DNA of 64,000 bases, from assembly GCA_027186245.1 (NCBI GenBank), contig CP114484.1, positions 7,534,001 to 7,598,000 of the forward strand, given 5' to 3'. The DNA is from Coriaria nepalensis. Its lineage: Eukaryota > Streptophyta > Magnoliopsida > Cucurbitales > Coriariaceae. The notes below the pieces were generated by a model. It was not told the origin of the DNA, made no database searches, and saw nothing but the letters and a program-made list of their open reading frames with translations. Both the position numbers and the translations under genes were made by a program. Shown one piece after another: positions 1 to 11,112 of this stretch (position 1 is the stretch's first letter; the number at the start of each line of letters is the position of its first letter).

Positions 1-689
1 GTCCATTGTGTTCATGTATTTTGAATATATGGTTGCTTATGATTTGCTTATTAGATATAAGTGATTTAAATTGTTTGTTTCATGGAAATTTTTGTTTTAA
101 ATTGTGTTTAAATAGTTAGGATTTAATGAGACAAGCAATTAGAAATATAATTTGGATTTTTTTGGGTTGAAGGTGGAATTTTGATATTGATATAATGTGA
201 CTATATGTGATTTTGAATTATTTAATTGGTTAATATGAATATGACTATGGCATGAGTTGTAATGTTTGAATTGCTTCGAAAGTCATCATAATAATAACTG
301 CAACTATCATAAGAAATTCGATGCATTTCACAATTCACAACCTACAGTCTCCCCTTTTGATTCCAATGGCCTTCAAGATATTCAAAGTCTAAGCTCTTTG
401 ACAAATTATGGCTGTACTTTTTCTTGAGTTGTTGTTTGTTTTTCATTATCTTAGGCATAAAATAAAAAAATTGCAAACATAACCCTTTAGTGGTGACTCC
501 ATTTTTTTGGGAAATCATATTTCAAATCCATACAACATAACTTCCATACGTTGAAGTCCATCACTAATGCCACACACTGTGTATTTTCAATGTTTAAAGG
601 AAAATAAGTTGACCTCGATGCATGTATATTTGTTTAAGCCTAATATGGAGACGAAATAAGTCGACCCCTCTTCCTCTCCTTCCATGGCT
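1..689. other. AT-rich intergenic DNA, no gene seen
   Basis: I see no coding similarity, RNA gene or clear repeat here. The right-hand end is probably the decayed downstream part of the neighbouring minus-strand transposon gene, but this is not resolvable by eye. Confidence 0.4.
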
Positions 690-1700
690 CATCATCCACC
701 TTAATGGGCTGCACCCTGCCAACTCTAGATCTCCCTATACTTACCATATTCGTGTCCGGCTATAGATCTGACCATATCATCTACTCTTTCGACCTAGGCA
801 TCCTTTGCAATCTCATTCTTATGAGGTACATTGATAGCGTCCCTAATAGTATTAACCCCATCGCCTGTATGAACATCCATAACCATACTCTCTAGATCGA
901 TGGCGTTCCCAACATCAGTAACGTCCTTGCTCACGCGATCACCCATGACCACATTGTCAACTGGAGAATCATCAGCAGGTACAAATCAAGAAGGAAAAAT
1001 ATGTAAGAATAAGAAGAATATCATAAAGCAGAGTAAACAAAATTGAATTAAATTCACAATGTAAACCAACGACACCCCGAACACCATTCGCCTCCTCGCT
1101 TCCGGGATTAGTGGTGCCCATATTGAATGCATAATCCAATTTAAAATATATGGCTTACGGGTTTTTTCTAAAAGCTCCCCAAAAGTCTCTCTGACGCTTG
1201 AAATTGCTTCAAACACCCATATCTACAATAATTAGAAATCATTAAAAATTATTAAGTAATAAAATCTAACTATAAATCAAAATTAAGACTAATTACCTAG
1301 AATGCGAGCGGAAAATCGAGTAAGTCCCACTTACTATTTTACCCCAAGGATAAGGGGTTCTCCACGAGGTCATCCCTCTTATGCTTTGTATAGTTTTCTC
1401 ATGAACTATTTTAGCCCAAAGATAATTATTGAATAACTCCATATCCGAGACTATATATCAAAATTGATGAGGTATTTTATGTGACCTCTTAAACCTAAGA
1501 GAGCAGCCACCAAAAAGTAAAGAAGCCTTAACTTCATATGGAAATCATCCATCTTTATTGTTTCATCAACATCTCGATCATGTCGTTTCTTAGTTCTACT
1601 CTCAATATTTTCGAAAAGCTCTATTAGTTGACTATATGTAATAATATCATTTTCTTTGAACCAGTACTTCAAGAATTCAACATTTTTCCTCACTTCGATC
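690..1700 (-). pseudogene. DUF1985/Ulp1-type transposon protein remnant
   Basis: Read on the minus strand, two blocks are separated by a probable intron (about 1216-1300). The first (1693 down to about 1305) contains DFHMKLRLLYFLVAALLG and then ELFNNYLWAKIVHEKTIQS. The second (1216 downward) contains FEAISSVRETF and PYILNW, followed after a gap by an acidic linker (DNVVMGDRVSKDVTDVGNAI) and in-frame stops. This order resembles the plant DUF1985 region found in Ulp1-protease-bearing Mutator-like elements, whose proteins have a conserved 'F-E-x-I-P ... P-R-I-L-N-W' block. No C-terminal cysteine-protease domain is visible before the window edge of the element. It lies downstream of, and on the same strand as, the transposase remnant at 4700-6520, so both probably belong to one element. 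The family assignment is by remembered motif pattern and is moderate only. Confidence 0.45.
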
Positions 1701-1739
1701 GTTCTAAAGAAGCTGGTATTTTATGACAACTCAATTTGG

Positions 1740-2769
1740 TAATACTAGTTTTCTATTATTGAATATTATAAAGGGTGTCCATTTATAATATTCCATGACT
1801 CATATTACTTTTTTGAGCGAGTTTGGCAGATAATCAAATAATTAACTATTTGGGTAAAGAATGTAAGCCAATCATCAACTTTGAAGAAATGTTCGAAACA
1901 TGATTTTTCTAAATATTTCAAACTATCTGTAATTAAACTTTCTCTTGATCATACCAAGAGCATTGCGCAATTTTCATCAAACGATAATGGACGATGGAAA
2001 ATGTTTCTCTGATTTGAGAATGCGAGAAAGTTTAACCACACTCTGAAAACAAACAAAATGAACAATTTCAATTCATTTATAGAAACGATAAAAAGCAATA
2101 GAATTTCTATAATAAAAAAATAGTTAGTCTGAGATGTCGATCTGAGATGCACAAACCGATATCTCATTAGACCGCGAAATGTCAGTCTATGCATCTAAGA
2201 CCGTTAGATGCACAGACCAACATCTCCTTAGACAGTCAGATGCATAAACTGACATCTCATTAGGCTGTAACAATTTCAAACCGATATCTTTAGATCTACA
2301 CCAAACTCAAACTTAAATTTAAACTACAAATCATATAAAAATTTCTTCAAATTGAAAACACATCTTCTCATTTTCATATTCTTCAGACTAATTATCCTTC
2401 TCCAAAGCCGTGGAGTGAGTTAGAAGAGAATGAGATTGTGAGAGACGCCGATTGAGTGAGAAGAGAATGAAAGAGAAGAGAATGAGAGAAGAAGAGTGAA
2501 ACAAATAGTAGATGTCTGTTTGGATTTTGGTGATTTAGGGAGAGAAGAGGAGGGAATAAGATTTTAGCTAGAAATGAAATGAATGAGAGAAGAGTAATGT
2601 CGATTTAGATTTTGGTGATTTAGAGACAGAAGAGAAGGGAATAAGATTTCAACTAGAAACAAAAGTGAAACAAAATAGAGAAGAGTAATGTCGGTTTGAG
2701 ATTTTGGTAATTTAAGTAAGATGTCAGTTTGTGATTTTGATAATTTAGGGAAGAAAGGTTATGATAGAA
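1740..2769. repeat. Element-internal short repeats (GATGTCGGTCTGA-type)
   Basis: Around 2126-2270, variants of 'agatgcacagaccgacatctc' recur about four times. From 2515 to 2750, a unit of about 60-70 bp containing 'atgtcggttt ... gattttggtgatttaggg' recurs three or four times among purine-rich 'agagaagagaatgaga' runs. No coding similarity is seen. The 'GATGTCGGTCTGA' word returns at 3770-3885, so this stretch and that one are related parts of the same element. Confidence 0.5.
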
Positions 2770-3720
2770 AGGACATTTAACATTTATGGTTCTAAGCTAA
2801 ACATTCGGTTAGGATAGAAATTTTCGAAGCCTAATGTTTAAACATTAAGTCATGATAGAAAGTTTGACCTAGAGGTGGAACTATGAAAGGTTCAACCTTT
2901 TAGGGTCGAATAATGAAAGGTTCAACTTTAGGGTTCGATGTCTAATGCACATTAGGTTTAACATTTAGGTCGAATTATGAAAGGTTCAACTTTAGGGTTC
3001 AATGTCTAATGTTTAAATATTAGTTCATAATAGAAAGGTTCGACCTTTATGTCAAATGACAAAAGGTTCAATATTTAGGTTCGAAGTCTAATATTTAATC
3101 ATTAGGTCATGATAGAAGTCTAATGTTTAAACATTAGGTCATGATAAAAAGATTCAACCTTTAGGATTCAAAGTCTAATGTTTAAACATTAAGTCATGAT
3201 AGAAATGTTCGACCTTTAGTTTCGAAGTTTAATGTTTAAACATTAGGTCATGATAGAAATGTTCGATCTTTAGGGTTCAAAATGTTTAAACATTAGGTTA
3301 TGATAGAAAGGTTCAACCTTTAGTTTCAAAGTCTATTATTTAAACATTAGCTTATGATAGAAAGGTTCGACCTTTAGGGTTCAAAGTATAATTGTTTAAA
3401 TATTAGGTCATGATAGAAAATTCGACCTAGAGATCGAACTATGAAAGGTTCAACCAATAAGGGTTGAATGATGTGAAGTTCCACTTTAGGGTTCGATATC
3501 TAATGCTTAAACATTAGGTTCGACATTTAGGTCGAATGATGAAAGATTCAACTTTAGGGTTCGATGTATAATGATTAAATATTCAACCTTTAGGTTAGAA
3601 ATCTAATGTTTAAACATTAGGTAATTATAGAAAGGTTCGACCTTTAGGATTCGAAGCTTAATATTTAAACATTAGGTCATGATAAATAGAAAGAAGTCTA
3701 ATGCTTTAGTGATTAAACAT
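2770..3720. repeat. Degenerate tandem repeat array, about 50-60 bp unit, with a palindrome
   Basis: The unit reads roughly 'aggttcgacctttagggttcgaagtc' followed by TAATGTTTAAACATTA and 'ggtcatgatagaa'. It is repeated with indels more than ten times. TAATGTTTAAACATTA is a perfect 16-bp palindrome, seen at for example 2832, 3121 and about 3176. A variant sub-unit ('ggttcaactttagggttcgatg') predominates at 2900-3010 and 3430-3590. The array lies between the transposase and DUF1985-like remnants. It is non-coding in all frames, with stops throughout. Confidence 0.8.
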
Positions 3721-3769
3721 TAGACTTAGAAACATAAATGTTTCATCATTCGAAATATGAAATTATCGA

Positions 3770-3890
3770 CACGTGAGATGTATGCACTGACCGACATCTT
3801 AGATGTCGGTCTGAAACTGAGACCGACATGTGAGATGTCGGTCTGAAATAGAGATTAAGATGTGAGATGTCGGTCAGAAACTGAGATCCA
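3770..3890. repeat. Short tandem repeat of GAGATGTCGGTCTGAAA
   Basis: The word 'gagatgtcggtctgaaactgagaccgacat' is repeated in direct and inverted form three to four times over about 110 bp. Part of each unit is self-complementary (accgacat / atgtcggt). It matches words at 2126-2270 on the other side of the tandem array, as if the array were bracketed by related sequence. Confidence 0.6.
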
Positions 3891-4311
3891 ATTGATCACC
3901 ATCTGACTTCTTTAGGAACCCATAATGGGAACACAGATGAAGTTCTCGGTCTGAGATTTCAGACCAAGATCTCAATATGGAATTCTTAGTCTGAGATATC
4001 AGACCGGAAACTCGATCTAGAATTCCAAAATAGAGAGTTTTAGTCTATGTACTAAAACTCTTTGATCTTAGTTCTTTACTCATCGATGGGTGTTCAAAAG
4101 ACCTATCGACCCATAAAGTATTTTAGTACAAAGATTAAGGCTCTCTAATATGAAATACTTTCTAATCAAAGTCAGGATTTCATTCAAAAAGAACATTTAC
4201 TATTAAAAATCAAGATAAACATCTCAAATATTCATACAAAATAAAAATCAAATAAAAATAAAGAGACAAAATATTCTTACAAAATAAAATAATAAAGAAA
4301 ATATAATGAAG

Positions 4312-4682
4312 TATTTTCAACAGTTAATGGTAGAATCGAATTCCGACAAGTCTTTCTACTGTGTCCTAAATATCCACATTTTCTTCTTCTCCGTATTTAT
4401 TCACTTATTGATGGTATACGTTTATTTTTTAGTCTTCCCTCTATTTACACATGATAGGAGGGAGAACCACCATTGATCGAATCCTTTCCAGAATATTTTC
4501 AATAGGTAATGGTAGAATCAGATTCTGACAAGTTTTCCTATTGTGTCCTAAATATCCGCAATTATCACATTTTCTTTTCCTACGTGTTTATTCACCGATT
4601 AATGGTATACGTTTATTATTTAGTCTTCCACTCTATTTATGCATGATGGGAGGGAGAACCATCATTGATCGATCCTTTATGG
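4312..4682. repeat. Tandem duplication of about 180 bp
   Basis: The segments 4312-4490 and 4491-4682 are diverged direct copies. Both contain 'ggtagaatc', 'tgtcctaaatatcc', 'atggtatacgtttatt', 'gggagggagaacca' and 'cattgatcgat' in the same order and spacing. They lie immediately 3' of the minus-strand transposase remnant. No coding content is seen. Confidence 0.8.
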
Positions 4683-4699
4683 AATATCTCACTTGTTAG

Positions 4700-6520
4700 A
4701 TAATGATACATGATAAATTGATTATGTATATGTAGCCCTCCAACATTTAGTGTAGTACAATGGATCACACAATAAATATATACTTACACTTATTGACTTC
4801 GTAGTTGCTATGACATATGTGCACATAATTCTATCAAAGTCAAATACTTTACATGTGCAACTCTTTTCCCGTATGTTGACAACAACTCTAATATCATATT
4901 GTGTCACTCCAAAAGTATCAGCATCCACACTATTAACTTTCATTGTCCGATATTCTTCTTGTCTTTTTCCAAGTAGTTTCACTACCTTAGGAGTGCATCG
5001 CTTGGTATGTTGATTTACTTCATTTCTTCTAGTGTTGAACCAAGTCATCATCATCTTTCTAATACTCTCAAGCAATGCTATAATTGGATATTCATGCCCG
5101 TCCTTCAATGCAACATTATTTAATTCAGAATTATTATTTGTCATGATGTTGTATCTAAGTCCCTAGAAATAAGTTCTTGACTAGTGTTCGAAACCAATAT
5201 CCTCTACATACGATGCCACACTAAGATGCACTCTTTTGATATCAAAGAAGTATTTATTGAAATCTTCTATTGTATACGCTTTGAATAGAGAGGTCATTCC
5301 ACTGCTCCTAAATTTTGACTTGATATTTTACCCAATGTGCCAAATATATGTATCATGTTTAGAATTTAGGTAAACAATTTGTATAGCATTTCTAATACTC
5401 TATGCTTGATCTGAGATAATCATTAAATTGAGAGTGTAAGGCATTATTTCTCGAAGCTTAGTCAAGAATCAAATCCACGATGCCTCGTTCTCTGAATTGA
5501 CTATAGCCCATGCTAACAGATATAGTTGCTTGTTACCATCTTGTGTGGTTAGGGTTAGAAATGTTTCTTTGTATTTACCCTTCAACAAGGTCCCATCGAT
5601 ACCAATAACCTTTCACATTAAACAGAATCCCTTATTTGATGCCACAAAAGCCATGAAAAAAATAAAGAAATCTTCATTCTCCATCCGTCTGAATTGTAGT
5701 TACAGTACCTGGATTCACGATTTTCATCACGGTAGAGTAATTTGGTAACCTTGCATAGCTATCTTCGGCCGTACCCCGAATAAGATAATGTGCAATATAC
5801 CTTACTTTCCATGCTTTCTAATAAGTAATATTTATCCTCATATATTTTAGGCTAAATGTTTAATTATTTCCAGAGTAGGACTCTCATTTCTTAGTACTGA
5901 AACAACTTATCACATGTCGTCCAATTATCAATGTCGATACTTGCCTATGCTTGTGACATGAGGAGTCCAAACTACATGTATGTTGGTCATTATAAGTATG
6001 AATTTGGAAAAGTGAACAATATTTCTTACTAGTAGCACGAAGCATCCACTTAAATTTGAATCTACATAGCCAACAACATATGTAGTATTATCTGACTTAT
6101 TCATTTTAAATTCAAAATTCCATCGGATCGCATGCATCTGCATTTGCATTTTTAGATAATTCTTTGAATCAAAGAACTGATCACAATAAAACTCATCTTT
6201 GCTCTCTTGAGAATAAGTAATAAGAAGTATATTACTGCACTTGTCTTTATTTTCCGGTTGTTAAATATTAGGCAGTGGAAAATTCGGAGTAACCATATTA
6301 TTATCTACAGTAGATAAAATATTGGAGATAAATACCGCTCTATAACAAAAATCACTCTCATACAAATGAAAATTAAGATTCATTTTAGTATTATGACAAT
6401 TAACATATTCTTCTTTCGTTCTTTTGAACCTGTCGTCTTCATCCTTTATCTCATCCTCATTCTCTTCGTCTTCCTCAACCTCAATCTCAGAATCAACATG
6501 TCGGTCCACATCCATATTTA
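4700..6520 (-). pseudogene. Mutator-like (MULE) transposase, decayed
   Basis: Read on the minus strand from 6515 downward. The order is an acidic N-terminal part (DEENEDEIKDEDDRF), a diverged middle, then from about 5620 the MULE core: IDGTLLKGKYKETF, then QDGNKQLYLLAWAIVNSE, then FLTKLREIMP and LMIISD. This is the DDE-type 'LDGTHLKGKY...D-G-N...A-F-A-I-V-(D/N)-S-E' region of plant Mutator transposases. Farther on, 5144-4722 encodes the C-terminal SWIM zinc finger, with CTCKVFDFDRIMC visible, but the usual final His (C-x-H) is Tyr. In-frame stops occur in the core (after EASWI, after SDQA) and near the end, so the gene is dead. Terminal inverted repeats were not found by eye. Confidence 0.85.
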
Positions 6521-7190
6521 AACATTGATTTTGATATTCATCATTACTATAATTAGCTTCATTAGTACCAAGATTAGGAACGTGAGGTTGCTCTCGAACA
6601 CCACTTCTACATTTTAGAATTTAAGTAACATATAATGAAGATGAATTACTTAAACATGCATTATATAAAAATAGTTACATATTCGTCTCATCATTTATAA
6701 ATATTGGATGATTAATCGATAACAGCTTATATATTATTTTCATACTAAATTTAGTAGGATCAACATGAATAATATTGTAGATGATTTCTAATAAATCATT
6801 AAAAGATATACATCTCTCAACTAAAATAGCTTTCTATACTTCAACCCCTTTTCATACCCAAGTTTTTGACTTGCCACTGTTATTTATCCATTCGCCATCA
6901 AAACATATGGTTATAAATATAGATGAATCAATTCTTATAAAATAAACAAATAAACAACTTTCTTAGATCAATATTTGAAAAAAATAAGATATCGGTCTAA
7001 TTTTCATTAATTGATATATTAACATGTTGGCCATGATCGATATATTCTCAGACGGATATATCAACATGTCAATCCTACGATAGGTCAATATGCCTGTTTA
7101 ATTTTCACTATACTGATATTTTTATTAAAAAAATATATTTAAAAAATTCAGACTTGATATTTCGGAACAGAATAATTATCGGTTAAATTT
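6521..7190. other. AT-rich spacer upstream of the TFIIIC gene
   Basis: No gene recognised. Around 6990-7100, words such as 'gatatcggtcta' and 'gatatattaacatgtt' echo the 'atgtcggtct' repeats at 2.1 and 3.8 kb. This may therefore be the 5' end region of the Mutator-like element. Confidence 0.35.
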
Positions 7191-7199
7191 GTAGTTTTA

Positions 7200-7572
7200 A
7201 GTAATTTTAGAACAAATGCGATCTTGCGCTTTTATATTTTACCACTCAAATTAACTAAAGAACAAGTATGTCCTCCAAATTCTTCCTTCAGTCGTCTCCT
7301 CGATTCAAATAGTAATCAGACTGCATTCTAGATTTCTTCCTCCTTCCACTAATCTTCTTCCAGTTCCTCGACGCAACTCGTTCGGTTGGTTTGATTTTCT
7401 TCGTCTCAGATATTAATTTTATGATTTTCTTTCACTCGTATGAATTTCTTCCCGTTTGCTTAATCAATTTATTAGGGTTAGCTGAATCTCTTCGTTATTT
7501 ATTTTTGATCGAGTGTTTGTTCCACGAACACTTTCCCTTCTCTTCCTCCAAATCTTATTCTTCTTCTGCATT

Positions 7573-7609
<37 letters not shown>

Positions 7610-8434
7610 AAATTAGGCGCAGATCTAGTGAGGAGTCTTAAATGTTTGGTTGTTTACCGGGAAATTTTGTGGAGAAGTGAATGAAGCAACTGTTTCTACT
7701 GCCCCAATACTAATCAGTAGGTAAAAATCGGTACTTTAATTTCTTTTGAATTGGGTATGTGTTGGTTCTTTGATTTTGCTTAATTGTTTCTTCTGAGGTT
7801 GTTCTGTTGAGAAATAGGACAACTTCTACTCTAATGATGATCATTTCCTTGCTCTAATGGCTGAATTTTTATTTGTGTGGGTTTGTGTTAGAAAATAAGA
7901 CACAACTTGGCTTTGGCTGTGCATTTTTTTCTTCTTTCTCTTCTTTTTTCTTATTTATTTATTTATTTGTTTCTTTTTACTTAAAAGGTCTGTTTTTGGT
8001 TGCTTGAAATTCGTTTGTATTATGTTTCTGATTCACTGACCTTCTTTACAAACTTCTGCAATATGGTTTCTTACAAGGGTATAGTTTTCAATAACAGAAG
8101 CTCAACTATGGACTTGAGGCTTTTTTTTTTTTCTTAAATTTATTAATTCTTATTTATCTCTGTTTTATCTTGTCTATTATTCTCCTCCTTAAACTTATAA
8201 ATGGGGCCAATTTTCCATCTTTGCGTATGAAGCTTAAATTAGTTCTCGTTTTTTCCGACTATCTTCACTTATTGACCAGGGAGATGTCGCTTTTGGAAAA
8301 TAATAAATCAGAATCAGCTTTCTAAAATATATTTTACTTTCTGCGTGTGCTAGCAAGCAATTCTTGTTGTGCTCTAGAGTTGTTTGTTAGTGATTCTTTA
8401 TTTTCGTCTACTGGTATTTGTAGAAAACTCGTCA
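7200..8434 (+). promoter_or_regulatory. Promoter and 5' UTR region of the TFIIIC subunit gene
   Basis: A 'gcttttatatttta' TATA-like sequence lies near 7228. A pyrimidine-rich leader follows (7280-7390). A probable 5' UTR intron runs from a donor at 7721 (cagtag|gtaaaa) to an acceptor at 8423 (atttgtag|aaaactcg), just 11 bases before the start codon. The intron limits are inferred from splice consensus only. Upstream start codons in this leader are not part of the protein. Confidence 0.5.
7574..7603. repeat. (AG)15 microsatellite in 5' UTR
   Basis: Fifteen uninterrupted AG dinucleotides lie within the presumed 5' leader exon. GA repeats are common in plant 5' UTRs and core promoters. The tract is probably length-polymorphic. 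Confidence 0.9.
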
Positions 8435-11076
8435 ATGGAGAGAAAAGGGAATGCAGTCTCTGACATTGGAATTACAGAACACGACGTTGCCGTAGACATG
8501 GAAAGAGATGATGAGGTCGGTGTCGAGGCAGAAGCACGAGAAGAGGAAGTTGGGCAGCGAGTTGATGAAGAAGAAGGAGGTGAAGAAGGAGGAGAAGAAG
8601 AAGGCGACAATGAAGATGATGAAGCATATACCTTCAGGTTCAAAGAGGGGGAAAATCCTTTTGATTTCGTAGAAGAGACTGCTTTCAGCATTCAACCGTA
8701 CAAGAAATTTGAGCGCCTAGAATATGAAGCTCTTGCTGAGAAAAAGCGTAAAACAGTTGCAGATAACCAGGGGTAAGTCCCTAACTGTTCCTTCATTTTT
8801 TTTTTTATTTTTTCGAATTGTTCGAGTTTAATAGTTTTGTTGAATTGAATTTGCGGCACTGTTCTGAGAGAATTTCTCACTGTAAGTATCATGAGTGATG
8901 AGTTAAAGAGTTCCACAAATTAATGCTTCTTGATTATTTTGTGTCATACTTTATCAGGGGCTTTTGTGATTCCTTAATCAAAATATCAACAATTTGTAAT
9001 GCAACTGCTGTGCATGTGGTTTGTAGGAGGCTTTTGTTAGGTTCAGAATTACTTAAGAATTTTGATTGAAACTCTCTTTTTGGGTGAATGAGTAAGTCAA
9101 GATCAGCATGGTTTTACTTGCTTAGCACTACTAGTAATAAATGTCTTTTGCAGGTTCATAACTCAGTAGTTTGCTCATATGTGGAAGTGATCAATTGATT
9201 TATTTTCGACAGATTGATTATTTACTTTCATCAGATATGAGATTATGCAGATTATCTATGTCCATTAGGTTTTACCTACTCCAGTTTTAAATTGTGTCAG
9301 GCGAGCAAAGAAAGCTAGAGAAGATGATATAACTGGGGCAACCATGGAGGAAATAATGGAAGCCATGAATTATGGTGCAAGGAGAAAATCAAGAAAGGTA
9401 TGTTTAGCTGTTATCGACACTCTTGTATTGTTGTTATTCCATATATCTTTTGATAGGGCTGATCTGATAGTGCTATATACCAACAGCAGATTGTGTGATT
9501 AGCGAATATCCATAATTATCACCCTAATCAATTTGAAAACTATTTATTTCTTTTCAAGGAACTAAAAAGTTGTGCACGCCATGTGAACTTTGCAGTTTTC
9601 AGTCACCATATTCAAGTTTCTGTAGGAGCTAAACTCCTTCAGAAATTTTTGGATCTATCAATAGCAAATCATTCATGTACTTGAAATGCTTGTGAGCCAA
9701 AACGTAGAGAGAAAATAGGGTTGGCTTCATGGATATTAAACGGAAAGAACAAAAATTTTAAAATTCAAAAGTAAAAAGGATTCTGAGCCACAAGGTATAT
9801 GAATATCTAAAAGTTGTAGGTGTTCCTCCTTATTATTTTCTGAAGTGTATCCTGTTTTCATTGTGAATATTTTCCATTGTTGGATAAATTTTAAATTCAA
9901 AGTTTAAACAATGTAACACATTAGGAAAGTATAGAATCCTTTTTTTTTCCTCGTTAAAAGCAATCTCTGCTCCTATTTTACTTGCTATCTACACATGCAG
10001 TCCAAGAAAAGAGGTAGAAGAAAAGGATCAAAGAATAGAGTCAGCCTTGAAGTTGAGCAAATGGTCGGACATGCTAATTCTCTTTATTCTCGTGGCCGTA
10101 ATGAAGAGGTCGGATGGTTTACAGATGGCATCTTTGCCACTCAGTTATTGTTTCGTTTTCTTGCTTAACTCCTAGATCTTCAACTACAATCACTGTTTCA
10201 AATAATGAAATTCAACATATTAGGTGCTAGGTGGTATGATGGAGAACGTTTAGACTGTTTTGTTCATATACGGGGAAAACAAATTCTGTACTGATCTATG
10301 TTTTTATCAACATCACTTGGCTGATGCCTAGGATATTTGCTTGCAGTCTATTGCTGTATTGCGTCGAGCTGTTCTACTAGCACCAGATTTCCCTGATTCA
10401 TACCATATACTTGGACTTGTCTACAGAGCAATGGGTGATGAAAGTAAAGCCCTTGGCTTTTACATGCTTGCTGCACATTTGAGGCCAAAAGAGCCATCTC
10501 TTTGGAAACTTCTATTTAGCTGGTCCAAGTAAGGTTCCTTCTTTGATATAATTTTATATTAGAGGTTGGTCTCCTGGAATGGTATCATCATATATAACTC
10601 CTACCCATAGACCTACTTAAACCTAATTTGTATTTCTCTTTCATTTGTCTATGTTTGCCGATATATGCTGTTGAAATATGGATATAGGCCTTGATTGCAT
10701 TCCTAGCTTGCAATGACATTCTCTACACTATAAGATTATTTAGAGGTTTGAAAAAGCTTTGCATTTCATATGTCTCCGGATCTCACGGGGGAAAATGATT
10801 AGCCATTAAGAACTCGAACGTTGGGAAGTTGGCTGCACCGGAAGACATCTCAATTTGTTGCTTCTGGTTAGGGATTTCTAATGATTGACATCCCAACATT
10901 CTTCAATAAATTATAGATGTTGAACCACCATTAGAACTAGCAGCGCAATTCTTCTTATCTTTTGCTGATGTTATCTTCTATTCAACATCACATCTATATA
11001 TGGCACTAACAGACCCTTTTGTCTCTTTAAGTGTGTGTGTTTGCTTATACATATATATAAACATACATGTATATAA

Positions 11077-11112
<36 letters not shown>

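Noticed and set aside
2770..3720. Regular repeats considered as a CRISPR-like array
   Set aside because: Units are degenerate, contiguous without unique spacers, and in plant nuclear DNA.
5497..5748. 83-codon plus-strand open frame
   Set aside because: Antisense of the conserved MULE transposase core.
8398..8691. Ser/Pro-rich minus-strand open frame
   Set aside because: Shadow of the acidic first exon of the TFIIIC gene.
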